In this document: in pieces, positions 8,049 through 16,635 of the stretch | Numbering within the stretch: position 1 is the first letter of the stretch | Layout: the number at the start of each line of letters is the position of its first letter | DNA from: Amycolatopsis thermalba | GTDB taxonomy: Bacteria > Actinomycetota > Actinomycetes > Mycobacteriales > Pseudonocardiaceae | Assembly (NCBI RefSeq): GCF_003385215.1 | Contig: NZ_PQHW01000016.1 | Location: 20,300-84,299, forward strand | Reading direction: 5' to 3' | Length of the DNA stretch: 64,000 bases | The notes under the pieces: model-generated | Database searches by the model: none | Seen by the model: the letters and a program-made list of their open reading frames with translations, nothing else | What the model was told of the DNA's origin: nothing | Made by a program: the position numbers and the translations under genes

Positions 8049-8831
8049 GTGTCAGTGCTGCACGATCACCGGTGCTGGGCCTTCGAGTCCGCCGACGAGT
8101 TCCGGGCCCGCGCGCGGGAGTTCCTGCGCGACGGGCTCGCCCAGGGCACGCAGGTCTGGTTCGTCGCGCCCGGCGAGCCCGAGCTCGACGGGCTGGACGA
8201 GGCGTTGCGCACCGGCGCCGCGCGCGTCGTCTCGCTGGACGACACCTACGCCGTGGGCACGGTGGTCGATCCGGACGAGCAGACCCGCAGCTACGCCGAG
8301 GCGACCGAGGCCGCGCTCGCGGCGGGTTACACCGGGTTGCGGGTCGCCGCGGACTGCACGACGCTGGTGGCCACACCCGAGCAGCTGGACGCGTTCGCGC
8401 GGTACGAGCACACGGTGGACCGGTACGCGGCCGCGGGGACGTTCTCGGCGATGTGCGGGTACGACCGCGGCCGGGTCGACGACGAGGCGGTGGCGAGGGT
8501 GGCGTGCCTGCACCCGGTGGGCAACGCCGATCCCGGGTTCCGGCTGTTCGGCTCGGCTTCGGCGGCGGCCGCGCTCGCCGGGGAACTGGACCTCTACACC
8601 GAACAGCTGCTGGCCGAGGCGTTGCGGCGGGCGAACCCGCGGCCGGGCGACGGCCGTCTGGTGCTCGACGTGAGCAGTCTGCGGTTCGCCGACTACCGGA
8701 GCCTGACCCGGCTGGCCGAGCACGCCGCGAGCGAGGGTGCGACACTGGTGTTGCGCGATCCCTCGCCGGCCGTCACCCGCCTGGTCGAAGTGCTGGGGCT
8801 GCCGTCGGTGCGGGTGGAGGGGGCCGCGTGA
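8049..8831 (+). CDS. MEDS sensory domain-STAS domain protein (anti-anti-sigma-like)
   Basis: 260 residues. The first 160 or so form a MEDS (DcmR-type sensory) domain: CWAFESADEFRARAREFL, GTQVWFVAPGEP, GLRVAADCTTLVATPEQL and FSAMCGYDR. The last part, LVLDVSSLRFADYRSLTRL then GATLVLRDPSPAVTRLVEVLGL (about 200-250), is a STAS domain. It carries a Ser in VSSLRF near the usual phosphorylated position. STAS proteins act as antagonists that free a sigma factor from its kinase. The stop overlaps the next gene (GTGA), which pairs the same sensor with an anti-sigma kinase, so the two probably work as one partner-switching unit. Confidence 0.75.
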   Translation: MSVLHDHRCWAFESADEFRARAREFLRDGLAQGTQVWFVAPGEPELDGLDEALRTGAARVVSLDDTYAVGTVVDPDEQTRSYAEATEAALAAGYTGLRVAADCTTLVATPEQLDAFARYEHTVDRYAAAGTFSAMCGYDRGRVDDEAVARVACLHPVGNADPGFRLFGSASAAAALAGELDLYTEQLLAEALRRANPRPGDGRLVLDVSSLRFADYRSLTRLAEHAASEGATLVLRDPSPAVTRLVEVLGLPSVRVEGAA

Positions 8832-9733
8832 CCGCGTTCGTGCACCCCGCCTTGTTCTACCGCTCCGACGCGGAATACCTGGACGCGCTCGTCCCCTTCG
8901 TCACCGACGGTCTCGCGCGGCGGGAACCGGTCGCGGTGGCCGTGCCCGGCGACCGGCTGCGGGTGCTGCGCCCGGCGGTCGGCAGTGACGACGTGCTGTG
9001 GCTGGACATGAACGAGGCCGGCCGCAACCCGGGCCGGATCATCCCGACGGTGCTGCGCCGGTTCGCCGACGCCCACCCGGACCGGCACGTGCGCATCATC
9101 GGCGAACCGATCTGGGCCGGTCGCTCGGCCACCGAGTACCCGGCGTGCGCGCAGCACGAGGCGCTGATCAACCACGCGTTCACCGGCCGGGACGTCACGA
9201 TCGTGTGCCCCTACGACACGGTGGCCCTGGAGCCGGACGTGGTCGCCGACGCCAGGGCGACGCACCCGGAGGTGTGGGAGGCGTCGCGGCGGTACGTCAG
9301 CGGGGAGTACGCGCCGGACGACGTCGTGGCGCGCTACAACCAGCCGGTGCCCGCGGCGGCGCCGGTCGCGTTCGCGGTGACCGCCGACGCGGAGGTCCGG
9401 CAGGCCCGGCGCTGGGCGGCCGAGCAGGCGCGACGCCTCGGCCTGGACGACGACCGGGTGCCGGATCTGGAGCTGATCGTCACCGAGCTGGTGACCAACA
9501 GCCTGCGCCACGCCGGCGGCTCGTGCCGGGTCGAACTGTGGCCCGCGGACGGCCACGTGTGCTGCGCCGTCCACGACGACGGTCACCTGGCGGACCCCCT
9601 GGCCGGACGACGCCCGCGCCCGCACGGCGAGCCGGGCGGGCGGGGCCTGCTGATGGTGCACCAGCTGGCCGACCTGGTGCGCACGTACACCCAGCCCGGC
9701 CGGACGACGCAGTACGCGCTGCTGCGCTTGTAG
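8828..9733 (+). CDS. MEDS sensory domain-HATPase protein (RsbA/RsbW-like anti-sigma kinase)
   Basis: 301 residues from the GTG at 8828. The N-terminal MEDS domain covers about 1-165 (FVHPALFYRSDAEYLDALVP, VRIIGEPIWAGRSATEYPAC, DVTIVCPYDTVALE). The C-terminal GHKL ATPase covers about 185-300, with the N box LELIVTELVTNSLRHAGG, a shortened G1 motif AVHDDG and a G2 region GGRGLLMVHQLAD. This is the RsbW type of serine kinase, which binds a sigma factor or phosphorylates a STAS partner. The partner is plausibly the STAS protein encoded immediately upstream. No sigma-factor gene is adjacent, so the target must lie elsewhere. Confidence 0.78.
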   Translation: MTAFVHPALFYRSDAEYLDALVPFVTDGLARREPVAVAVPGDRLRVLRPAVGSDDVLWLDMNEAGRNPGRIIPTVLRRFADAHPDRHVRIIGEPIWAGRSATEYPACAQHEALINHAFTGRDVTIVCPYDTVALEPDVVADARATHPEVWEASRRYVSGEYAPDDVVARYNQPVPAAAPVAFAVTADAEVRQARRWAAEQARRLGLDDDRVPDLELIVTELVTNSLRHAGGSCRVELWPADGHVCCAVHDDGHLADPLAGRRPRPHGEPGGRGLLMVHQLADLVRTYTQPGRTTQYALLRL

Positions 9734-9987
9734 CCGGCGCGGCGATGGTGCAGGCGGTGCACCGCGCCCGCCGCCGCGCGCCACCTCGGGCCGCAGCCGG
9801 CCGCCGGCAAGGCGGTCACCCCACCGCTGCACGCCGCCGGTGAACCCAGCGGCACCGGCCGCGATGGCAAGCGCTCCGCCGCGCACGCCGCCCGCGAGCG
9901 CTGCCGAGCACCGCCGCGCGCACGGGCATCCCGATGGGATCCGCGCTCGCGCCGGCCGGGCACCATCCCGACGCACGCCGCCGGTGG

Positions 9988-10488
9988 TCACAGCGGTGTC
10001 AGCGCGGCGATCTTCCACGTACCGTCCACTTTGCGCGCCGTCACCGACAGCGCCGCCGACGACGAGGTCTGCTGGCCCGTCGTGGTGTTGAGCGTCTGCT
10101 GCTCCAGGAACGCCAGCACCCGCGCCGTGCCGCCGCTCAGGTCCTGCACCCCCAGGGACGCCACCGTCGTCGTGCGGATCAGCTTCTGCGCGGCCGCCTG
10201 CTCCTGCGCCGCCGCGAAGGTGTCCTGGTACTGGGCCACCGCCTCGTCGACCAGGACCATCGCCGCGGCGCGCTCGGTTCGCGCCAGGTTGCCGTAGTCG
10301 TAGGAAAACACCGCCTTCAGGGCCGCGCTGATCTGCTCCGCCGCCTCCGTCGTCGCCGGTGCGTCCGCGAGCGCGGCGTTCGGCGTGTGCCACCGGCCGG
10401 CCTGCACCGCGGCCCACCCGGCGAACCCGCCGGCCAGCACGATCACCGCCGTGAGCACCGACACCCACGTCGCCACGCGGGGAGTCAC
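9988..10488 (-). CDS. mam4B: Mce-associated membrane protein (Mam4B-like)
   Basis: 166 residues from a GTG overlapping the previous stop as GTGA. One N-terminal membrane helix (about 8-28, WVSVLTAVIVLAGGFAGWAAV) is followed by an extracytoplasmic domain with FSYDYGNLARTERAAAMVLV and a C-terminal VDGTWKIAALTPL. This is the NTF2-like layout of Mam proteins that stabilise Mce complexes. It is the last gene of the mce4 operon, as Rv3492c is in M. tuberculosis. The 254 bp between it and the MEDS genes hold no recognisable gene. Confidence 0.82.
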   Translation of the reverse strand: MTPRVATWVSVLTAVIVLAGGFAGWAAVQAGRWHTPNAALADAPATTEAAEQISAALKAVFSYDYGNLARTERAAAMVLVDEAVAQYQDTFAAAQEQAAAQKLIRTTTVASLGVQDLSGGTARVLAFLEQQTLNTTTGQQTSSSAALSVTARKVDGTWKIAALTPL

Positions 10489-10961
10489 GACGACCCCTGC
10501 ACGGACGTGATCTTCCACGTCCCGCCGGCCCGCGCCACGTCCGCCGTCAGATGGCTGCGGCCCGGCTTCGGCTCGCCGCCACCGGAGGCGATCGACACGT
10601 CCAGCACCGCGATCACCCGCGCCGCGTCACCCGTCAGCTCCGTCACGGCGATCTGCCGCAGCGACGCCGTCGCCACCAGTTTCGCCGCCGTGGCCCGGTC
10701 CACCTGCCCCTGCCGGTCCCCGCTCAGCGACGTGCCCAGCTGCCCGCTCGTCACCGCGATCCACCGGTCCAGCGCGGCGCCGGCCTCGCGGTAGTCGATC
10801 GTGTTCAACGCGACCAGCGCATCGCCCGCGGCCGCGATCACCGCGTCCCGGTCCCGGGCACGCACCAGCCCGTCGTCGTGCGCCGCGCTCCACCAGCTCC
10901 ACCCGAACCACGCCGCGGCCAGCACCGCGACCGCCGCCAGCGCGCCCAGCAACCGCGTCAT
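10485..10961 (-). CDS. mam4A: Mce-associated membrane protein (Mam4A-like)
   Basis: 158 residues starting MTRLLGALAAVAVLAAAWFG, a single membrane anchor. The outer domain contains VALNTIDYREAGAALDRWIAV and ends GGTWKITSVQGSS, parallel to the next gene's VDGTWKIAALTPL, so the two are paralogues. It overlaps its neighbours by 4 bp on both sides (ATGA and GTGA). Position matches Rv3493c after mce4F. Mam proteins are thought to help assemble or stabilise the sterol importer at the membrane; the role here follows from family and position. Confidence 0.82.
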   Translation of the reverse strand: MTRLLGALAAVAVLAAAWFGWSWWSAAHDDGLVRARDRDAVIAAAGDALVALNTIDYREAGAALDRWIAVTSGQLGTSLSGDRQGQVDRATAAKLVATASLRQIAVTELTGDAARVIAVLDVSIASGGGEPKPGRSHLTADVARAGGTWKITSVQGSS

Positions 10962-12196
10962 CCCGGCAGCCCCAGCAGCTGCCCGAGCGAGCTCGCGGTC
11001 CCGCTGACCAGTCCCAGCACCCCCGGCAGCTGAGGCGACGAGGACTGCTCCGGCGCGGGCGCGGGGCCGGACGGCTTCGCCGGGTTGACCGGCTTGCCCG
11101 CGTACGGCGCGTTCTGCGCGCCCCGCACGCCCGTCGCGCTGCCCGGCGGTTCGGCGCAGTACGCCTGCCGGTTCGCCGGGACCTCGCGGGTGTCGTTCGC
11201 CGGACGCTGCTGCGTCGTCTCGTAGCCCTTGGTGCACGAGTGCGGGTCGAAGAAGTTCAGCACCAGCCCGAGGTGCCCCTCGCCGTTGGACCACACCGAC
11301 CGGGTGAACGCCGAGATCACCGGGTAGGCCACCAGCAGCTCCTCGATCGCGTCCGTGCGCACCGAGGTGATCTGCGCGGTGGTGAGCAGGTTCGCGATCA
11401 GCACGCCGAGGTCGGTGCCGGAGGTCGCGAGGATCGTGTCCAGGTCCCGCGCGAGCCCGGGCGTGGTGTCGATGACCTTCCGCAGGTCCGGGTCGGCGCC
11501 CTTGAGCTGCTCGGCGATCGTGCGCAGCCCGGTCGCCATCGACGTGATGGTGTCGGCCTGCCGCTGCTGGGTGTCCAGCACGGTCCGGCCGTCCGCGAGC
11601 AGCCGCGTGGTCTGCGGCAGGTTCTCCGTCGCGGTGGTGGTGAACGAGTTCGCGGTGTCGAGCAGCTGTTGCAGGTCGTGGCCGCTGCCCGCGAACGCGT
11701 CGTAGGTCTCGTCCACGACCGTCTTCAGCGACTGCGTGTCCACACTGGACACGAGCCGGTCGAGGTTGGCCAGCACGGTGTCCGGCGACAGCGGGATGGC
11801 CGTGCGGTCGCTGGTGATCACCGACCCGTCCGCCAGGTAGGGCCCGTCCTCGTGCTTGGGCCGCAGGTCGACGTACTGCTCCCCGACCGCCGACCGGGTC
11901 GCCACGACGGCCTCGGTGTCGGCCGGGATCTTCTCGTCGGAGGTGATGTCCAGGTCGACCGCGACCCCCTCCTCGGTCAGGTGCAGCTTCGTCACGCGCC
12001 CGACCGCGACCCCGCGGTAGGTCACCTCGGCGCCTTCGAAGATCCCGCCCGACTCGGTCAGGTTCGCCGTCACCAGGTAACCGCTGGTGCCGAACAGCCG
12101 GCCCAGCCCGGCGTACTCGCCGCCGGCGTAACCGACCGACGCGAGCGCGATCAGCAGGAACGCGATCAGCTGGAGCCGGTGCTTGCGCGTGATCAC
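10958..12196 (-). CDS. mce4F: Mce4F sterol importer subunit
   Basis: 412 residues from a GTG overlapping the mce4E stop as GTGA. An N-terminal hydrophobic helix (LQLIAFLLIALASVGYAGGEY, about 9-29) precedes the MlaD/Mce domain (about 40-120), with GIFEGAEVTYRGVAVGRVTK and ATRSAVGEQYVDLRPK. A long helical region follows and the C-terminus is proline-rich (about 350-400). Six Mce proteins form a hetero-hexameric tube carrying lipid from the outer envelope to the YrbE permease. It is the last of the six mce genes, as in the cholesterol-importing Mce4 system. Confidence 0.88.
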   Translation of the reverse strand: MITRKHRLQLIAFLLIALASVGYAGGEYAGLGRLFGTSGYLVTANLTESGGIFEGAEVTYRGVAVGRVTKLHLTEEGVAVDLDITSDEKIPADTEAVVATRSAVGEQYVDLRPKHEDGPYLADGSVITSDRTAIPLSPDTVLANLDRLVSSVDTQSLKTVVDETYDAFAGSGHDLQQLLDTANSFTTTATENLPQTTRLLADGRTVLDTQQRQADTITSMATGLRTIAEQLKGADPDLRKVIDTTPGLARDLDTILATSGTDLGVLIANLLTTAQITSVRTDAIEELLVAYPVISAFTRSVWSNGEGHLGLVLNFFDPHSCTKGYETTQQRPANDTREVPANRQAYCAEPPGSATGVRGAQNAPYAGKPVNPAKPSGPAPAPEQSSSPQLPGVLGLVSGTASSLGQLLGLPG

Positions 12197-13383
12197 GGCG
12201 TTCCTCCGAGCAGGTTGCCGAGCAGGTCGGACAGCCCCGGCAGCAGGCCGGTCGCCGGCTGCGGCTGGGTCTGGGCCCCCGACGTGCCCAGCTGCGGCTG
12301 CGGGATCGGCAGCGGCGGCGCCGTGGCCTGCGTGCCGGTGACGTTGTTGCTCGGCAGCTGGATCGACGGGAACTTGCCGGAGTTGGCGATGTTCTGGAAG
12401 ATCGCGTCCAGGTTGAGGTCCAGCCGCGCGGTGACGTTCGCGTAGTCGCCCTTGACCACGTCACCGGCCACGTCGGGCAGCGGGTAGGTCGGCAGGATCT
12501 TCAGCGCCTCCGGCAGGTCCGTGCCCGCTTCGGCCAGTTTGGACAGGGTGGGCGCGAGCGCCCGCAGGTCCGCCAGCAGCGACTCCCGGCTGGCGTTGAT
12601 CGTGTCCACGGCCACCCCGGAGAGCCGGTCGAGCGACTGCAGCATCCCGACGAGCTGGTCCCGCTGCTGGGTCACCACGGCCATGCCGGGCGCGAGATCG
12701 TCCAGGGCGGTGGTCAGGTTCGCGGTCTGCGCGACCAGCGTGCCGGACAGCCGGTTGAGCCCGTCGATGGCCCGGATGATCTCCGACTTCTGCCCGTCCA
12801 GTTCGGTCGCGATCCGGTCCACCCGCGCCAGCAGCGCCCGGATCTCCGCCTCGTTGCCGGTGAGCGCGTGGTTCAGCTCGCGGGTGATGTCGGCCAGCTG
12901 GTTGACGCCGCCGCCGTTGAGCAGCAGCGACAGCGCGCCCAGCACCTCCTCCACCTCGGGGTTGCGGTTGGTGCGGGTCAGCGGGATCACCGAGCCCTCA
13001 CGCAACGTCCCGGCCGCCGGTTCCCCGGCCGGCTCGGCGAGCTGCACGAACTTCTCCCCCAGCAGGCTCGACTGGCGCAGCTGGGCGAAGGAGTTCTCCG
13101 GCATCTTCAGGTCGCCGTTGAGGCTCATGGTGACGATCGCCGACTTCGTGTCCGGCGCCAGCGTGATGGTGTCGACCCGGCCGATCGGCACGTCGTTGAC
13201 CTTCACCGCGGCCTGCGGGACGAGGTCGAGCACGTCGGCGAACTGCGCGGTGATCCGGTACGGGTGGTCGCCGAGGTCCGCCCCGCCCGGCAGCGGCGTG
13301 TTGTACAGCCCGGAGAAGCCGGCCGTCCCGCAGCCGGCCACCAGCAGCAGCACCCCGCTCAGCACCCCGGTCAGCCGCCTCAC
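12193..13383 (-). CDS. mce4E: Mce4E lipoprotein subunit of the sterol importer
   Basis: 396 residues from a GTG overlapping the mce4D stop (GTGA). The N-terminus is a lipoprotein signal, VRRLTGVLSGVLLLVAGCGT, with the lipobox VAGC and acylated Cys at residue 18. This is the known property of the E subunit (LprN in mycobacteria). The Mce domain follows, with HPYRITAQFADVLDLVPQAAV and VNDVPIGRVDTITLAPD, then LRQSSLLGEKFVQL. A long helical segment and a proline/glutamine-rich tail end the protein. It anchors the Mce assembly in the membrane outer leaflet. Confidence 0.88.
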   Translation of the reverse strand: MRRLTGVLSGVLLLVAGCGTAGFSGLYNTPLPGGADLGDHPYRITAQFADVLDLVPQAAVKVNDVPIGRVDTITLAPDTKSAIVTMSLNGDLKMPENSFAQLRQSSLLGEKFVQLAEPAGEPAAGTLREGSVIPLTRTNRNPEVEEVLGALSLLLNGGGVNQLADITRELNHALTGNEAEIRALLARVDRIATELDGQKSEIIRAIDGLNRLSGTLVAQTANLTTALDDLAPGMAVVTQQRDQLVGMLQSLDRLSGVAVDTINASRESLLADLRALAPTLSKLAEAGTDLPEALKILPTYPLPDVAGDVVKGDYANVTARLDLNLDAIFQNIANSGKFPSIQLPSNNVTGTQATAPPLPIPQPQLGTSGAQTQPQPATGLLPGLSDLLGNLLGGTP

Positions 13384-14567
13384 GACCCGGCCTCCGGGAT
13401 GTCGACCAGCGGCAGCAGGGGCAGCGGCGGCAGCTTGCCGCTGTTGATGTCGGCCAGCAGCTGCGGGATCGACGGCACCTTCGCGATGCCCTCGACCACC
13501 GGGGCGATCGCCTCGCACACGTCGCTGACCGTGGTCGGCAGCCCGACCGGCGTGGACGCCTTGATCAGCCGGCACAGCGTGGTGATCAGCGGGTTGGTGA
13601 ACTCGTTGGCGTTGTAGCGGATCGCGATGCTGCCCGACGCCGCGTCGTAGGAGTTGATGAAGTTCGTCATGCCGGTCGGGCCGACGTCGAGCACCTCGGC
13701 CAGCGCCGCCCGCTGGTCCACCAGCACCTGCGTGATGCTCGCCAGCTTGTCCACATTGGACGTCAGCAGGTCCTTGTTCTCCGCCACGAAGCTCTGCACG
13801 TCGCCGAGCGAGGAGCCGAGGGCGGCCAGCGCGGCGCTGACGTCGTCGGAGTCCTCGGCGAGGAAGCCGGTGACGTTGCCCAGCCGCTGGTAGAACTCGT
13901 TGAGCTGCGCGTCGCTGCCGGCCAGCGCGGTGGTGAACGACTGCAGGTTCCGCACGGTGCCGAACAGGTCGTCCTTGGAGTTGTCCAGGGTGCGCGACAG
14001 GTTCGCCAGCTCGGTGACGGTGCTGTTGAGGTTCAGCCCGTTGCCGTCGAGGTTGGCCGCGGCGGTGTCCAGCAGATCGGACAGCGCCCCGTTGGCGTTG
14101 GCGCCGTTGGGGCCCAGGCTGGTGGAGAGCTCGTCCAGCGTGCCGTAGAGGTCGTCCAGCTCCATCGGCGTCGCGGTGCGCTCCCGCGGGATCACGGCGC
14201 CGGACGCCATCACCGGGCCGCTGTCGTAGGCCGGGGTGAGCTGCACGTACCGGTCGCTGACCAGGCTGGGCGCGACCACCACGGCACCCGCGTCGGCGGG
14301 GATCTGCACGTCGTCGTCGACCCGCATGTCCACGCGCACCACGGCACCTTCCGGGGTGACCCCGGTGATCTCGCCGACCTGCACGCCGAGCACCCGCACC
14401 GACGATCCGGCGTAGAGGCCGACGGTCTTGTCGAACAGCGCGGAGATCCGCGTGCCGCCGGTGTCCCGGAACACCAGGAACAGCCCGGCGGTCACGAGCA
14501 GCGCGACCACGCACCCGGTCGCGACCCAGCGGTAGACGCCGCGCGAGGCACGGCTGTCGAGCGTCAT
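13380..14567 (-). CDS. mce4D: Mce4D sterol importer subunit
   Basis: 395 residues. An N-terminal membrane helix (WVATGCVVALLVTAGLFLVF, about 14-33) precedes the Mce domain (ISALFDKTVGLYAGSSVRVL, VQVGEITGVTPEGAVV, APSLVSDRYVQLTPAYD). The C-terminal two thirds are helical with regular Leu/Asn heptads (GALSDLLDTAAANLDGNGLN). The overlaps with mce4C (ATGA) and mce4E (GTGA) argue for coupled translation, and so for fixed stoichiometry in the Mce tube. Assigned D from its position, fourth of six mce genes. Confidence 0.86.
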   Translation of the reverse strand: MTLDSRASRGVYRWVATGCVVALLVTAGLFLVFRDTGGTRISALFDKTVGLYAGSSVRVLGVQVGEITGVTPEGAVVRVDMRVDDDVQIPADAGAVVVAPSLVSDRYVQLTPAYDSGPVMASGAVIPRERTATPMELDDLYGTLDELSTSLGPNGANANGALSDLLDTAAANLDGNGLNLNSTVTELANLSRTLDNSKDDLFGTVRNLQSFTTALAGSDAQLNEFYQRLGNVTGFLAEDSDDVSAALAALGSSLGDVQSFVAENKDLLTSNVDKLASITQVLVDQRAALAEVLDVGPTGMTNFINSYDAASGSIAIRYNANEFTNPLITTLCRLIKASTPVGLPTTVSDVCEAIAPVVEGIAKVPSIPQLLADINSGKLPPLPLLPLVDIPEAGS

Positions 14568-15595
14568 CCGCCCCCCAATCCCTGGTCCGGCGCGGAGATC
14601 GGCGGCGTGCAGCCCTCCGGGTTGATGGACAGCCCACCCGCCTTGATCACCGGCGGCAGCAGCCCGCAGATGTAGCCCTCGAACCAGCGCCCGTTCCCGG
14701 TCGCGTTCGCGCCGACGCGGGTGAACGGCGCGAGCAGCTCGAGGCTGCGGTTCAGGTTGTCCTGGTTGTTCTGCAGGATCGTGGTGACCTCGCCGAGCCG
14801 TTCCAGCGTCGGCCGCAGCTGCGCGCGGTTGTCGGCGACCAGGCCGGACAGCTGGGCGGCGAGCTGCTGGGTGCCGGTGAGCAGCGCCTTGATCGCGTCC
14901 CGGCGCCGCTGCAGCTCGCCGAGCAGCAGGTTGCCGTCGTCGATGATCGCGGTGAGCTGGGCGTTGCGGTCGGCGAGCGTGCGCGACACCTGGCTGGTGT
15001 TCGCCAGCAGGTTCGCCAGCTCCTGGTCGCGGGAGGACACCGTGCGCGACAACGCGGACAGGCCGGACAGCGTGTCCCGCAACGGTTGCGGCGTGTCCTT
15101 GAGCGCGTCGGCGACCACGTCGAAGCTCTGCGCCAGCTGGCCGGTGTCGATCTGATCGACCGTGGTGGACAGCTGCTGGAAGGCGTCCTGCAGCTGGAAC
15201 GGCGTGGTGGTCCGCTCGACCGGGATCGGCTCGTCCGGGTCCAGCGCGCCCTCGCCCCTGGGTTTCAGCGCCAGGTACTTCTCCCCCAGCAACGTCTTGA
15301 TCTCGATCGAGGCGGTCGAGTCACGGCCGACGCGGGTGTTCTCCACCTTGAACCTGACCAGCACCGTCTTGCCGGCCAGCGACACGTCGGTGACCTGGCC
15401 GACCTTCACGCCGGCCACCTGCACCTCGTTGTCCGGCGCGAGACCGGCGGACTCGGCGAAGTAGGCCTGGTAGGTGGTCCCGGTGCCGAGCAGCGGCAGC
15501 TCGTCGGAGAAGTAGGACACCAGCGTCACCAGCACGACGAGCACGAGCGTCACCGCCCCGACGGCGGCCTGGTTGCGGTCCTTGAGCGGCTTCAT
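14564..15595 (-). CDS. mce4C: Mce4C sterol importer subunit
   Basis: 343 residues from the ATG at 15595, overlapping the mce4B stop as ATGA. The N-terminal helix is AAVGAVTLVLVVLVTLVSYF (about 10-29). The Mce domain contains YQAYFAESAGLAPDNEVQVA, VKVGQVTDVSLAG and IKTLLGEKYLALKPRGEG. The helical region QLAQSFDVVADALKDTPQPL follows and the end is rich in Cys/Pro (YICGLLPPVIKAG, GCTPPISAP). Assigned C by position. The two Cys near the C-terminus are shared with the neighbouring subunits' CGLL/C-P pattern and may form a disulfide. Confidence 0.86.
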   Translation of the reverse strand: MKPLKDRNQAAVGAVTLVLVVLVTLVSYFSDELPLLGTGTTYQAYFAESAGLAPDNEVQVAGVKVGQVTDVSLAGKTVLVRFKVENTRVGRDSTASIEIKTLLGEKYLALKPRGEGALDPDEPIPVERTTTPFQLQDAFQQLSTTVDQIDTGQLAQSFDVVADALKDTPQPLRDTLSGLSALSRTVSSRDQELANLLANTSQVSRTLADRNAQLTAIIDDGNLLLGELQRRRDAIKALLTGTQQLAAQLSGLVADNRAQLRPTLERLGEVTTILQNNQDNLNRSLELLAPFTRVGANATGNGRWFEGYICGLLPPVIKAGGLSINPEGCTPPISAPDQGLGGG

Positions 15596-16635
15596 GACGT
15601 CTTGCACCTCTCCGGAAGCTCGGTCGCCGGAAGGGGGAGCAGCGGCAGCGTGATGTTCAGCGAGGTCACGCCGATCGTCCCGGTCAGGCCGCAGAGGTAG
15701 TAGTTGTACCAGCCGCCGTAGCTCAGGGTCCGGGTGAACTTCTCCAGGTTGCCGGGCAGTTTCGTCAGCAGCTCGTCGATCAGCTGCCCGGAGTCGGCCA
15801 GGGTGCCGGACAGCGTGCCGAGCGCGGCGATGTCCTGCTGCACCGGCGGGCGGGCGTCGGCGAGCAGTCCGGCGGTGGCGTCGGTGAGGTCGCCCAGCGC
15901 GGACACCGCGTCCCCGATCGGGCCGCGCTGGGCGGCCAGGCCGGACACCAGCTGCTGGGTCTGGTCGATCAGGTTCGACAGCTGCGGGCCGCGGTCGTTC
16001 ACCGTGGTCAGGACGGTGTTGAGGTTGCCGATCACCTGGCCGATCACCTGGTCGCGGTCGGCGATGGCCTGGGTGAGCGACGCGGTGTGCGACAGCAGGC
16101 TCTCGATCGTGCCGCCCTCGCCCTGGAACACCTGGATGATCTCGTAGGAGAGCTGGTTGACCTGCTGCGGGTCGAGCGCGGCGAACAGCGGCTTGAACCC
16201 GTTGAACAGCACGGTGAGGTTGAGCGCGGGCTGGGTGCGCTCCGGCGGGATCATGCCGCCCGCCGCGAGCCGGTCGTCGCCGGGGACGTTGGTGCCCAGC
16301 GACAGGTACCGCTGCCCGACCAGGTTGCGGTACTTGACGGTCGCGGTGACCGAGCCGGGCAGGCGGTAGGCCGACTGGACGGTGAAGTGCACGTCGGCGT
16401 AGCTGGCGTCGCCGTCCTGCTCGACGGTGATGCTGTCCACCTGCCCGACCTTCACGCCGACGATCCGCACGTCGTCGCCCTCGTGCAGCCCGGAGGCGTC
16501 GGTGAAGCGCGCGGTGTACGTGGAGGTGACCCCGAAGTCGGTGTTGGCGATGGTCGCGCCGAGGATCCCGGTCAGCAGCACCGTGACGGCCGCGAAGATC
16601 GCGATCTTGATCAGCGACGGCAGGAACCGGTTCAC
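15592..16635 (-). CDS. mce4B: Mce4B sterol importer subunit
   Basis: 347 residues from the GTG at 16635 (GTGA overlap with mce4A). The N-terminal helix is IKIAIFAAVTVLLTGILGAT (about 9-28). The Mce domain reads YTARFTDASGLHEGDDVRIV, VKVGQVDSITVEQDG, VKYRNLVGQRYLSLGTNVPG. It then carries a long helical segment with FQGEGGTIESLLSHTASLTQ, and ends YYLCGLTGTIGVTSLNITLP. Assigned B by position, second after YrbE4AB. It should contribute one of six MCE rings to the periplasm-spanning channel. Confidence 0.86.
   Translation of the reverse strand: MNRFLPSLIKIAIFAAVTVLLTGILGATIANTDFGVTSTYTARFTDASGLHEGDDVRIVGVKVGQVDSITVEQDGDASYADVHFTVQSAYRLPGSVTATVKYRNLVGQRYLSLGTNVPGDDRLAAGGMIPPERTQPALNLTVLFNGFKPLFAALDPQQVNQLSYEIIQVFQGEGGTIESLLSHTASLTQAIADRDQVIGQVIGNLNTVLTTVNDRGPQLSNLIDQTQQLVSGLAAQRGPIGDAVSALGDLTDATAGLLADARPPVQQDIAALGTLSGTLADSGQLIDELLTKLPGNLEKFTRTLSYGGWYNYYLCGLTGTIGVTSLNITLPLLPLPATELPERCKTS

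Noticed and set aside
9734..9987. Small gene between the MEDS kinase gene and mam4B
   Set aside because: Open frames here are Arg/Ala/Pro-rich without a Shine-Dalgarno or any family pattern.
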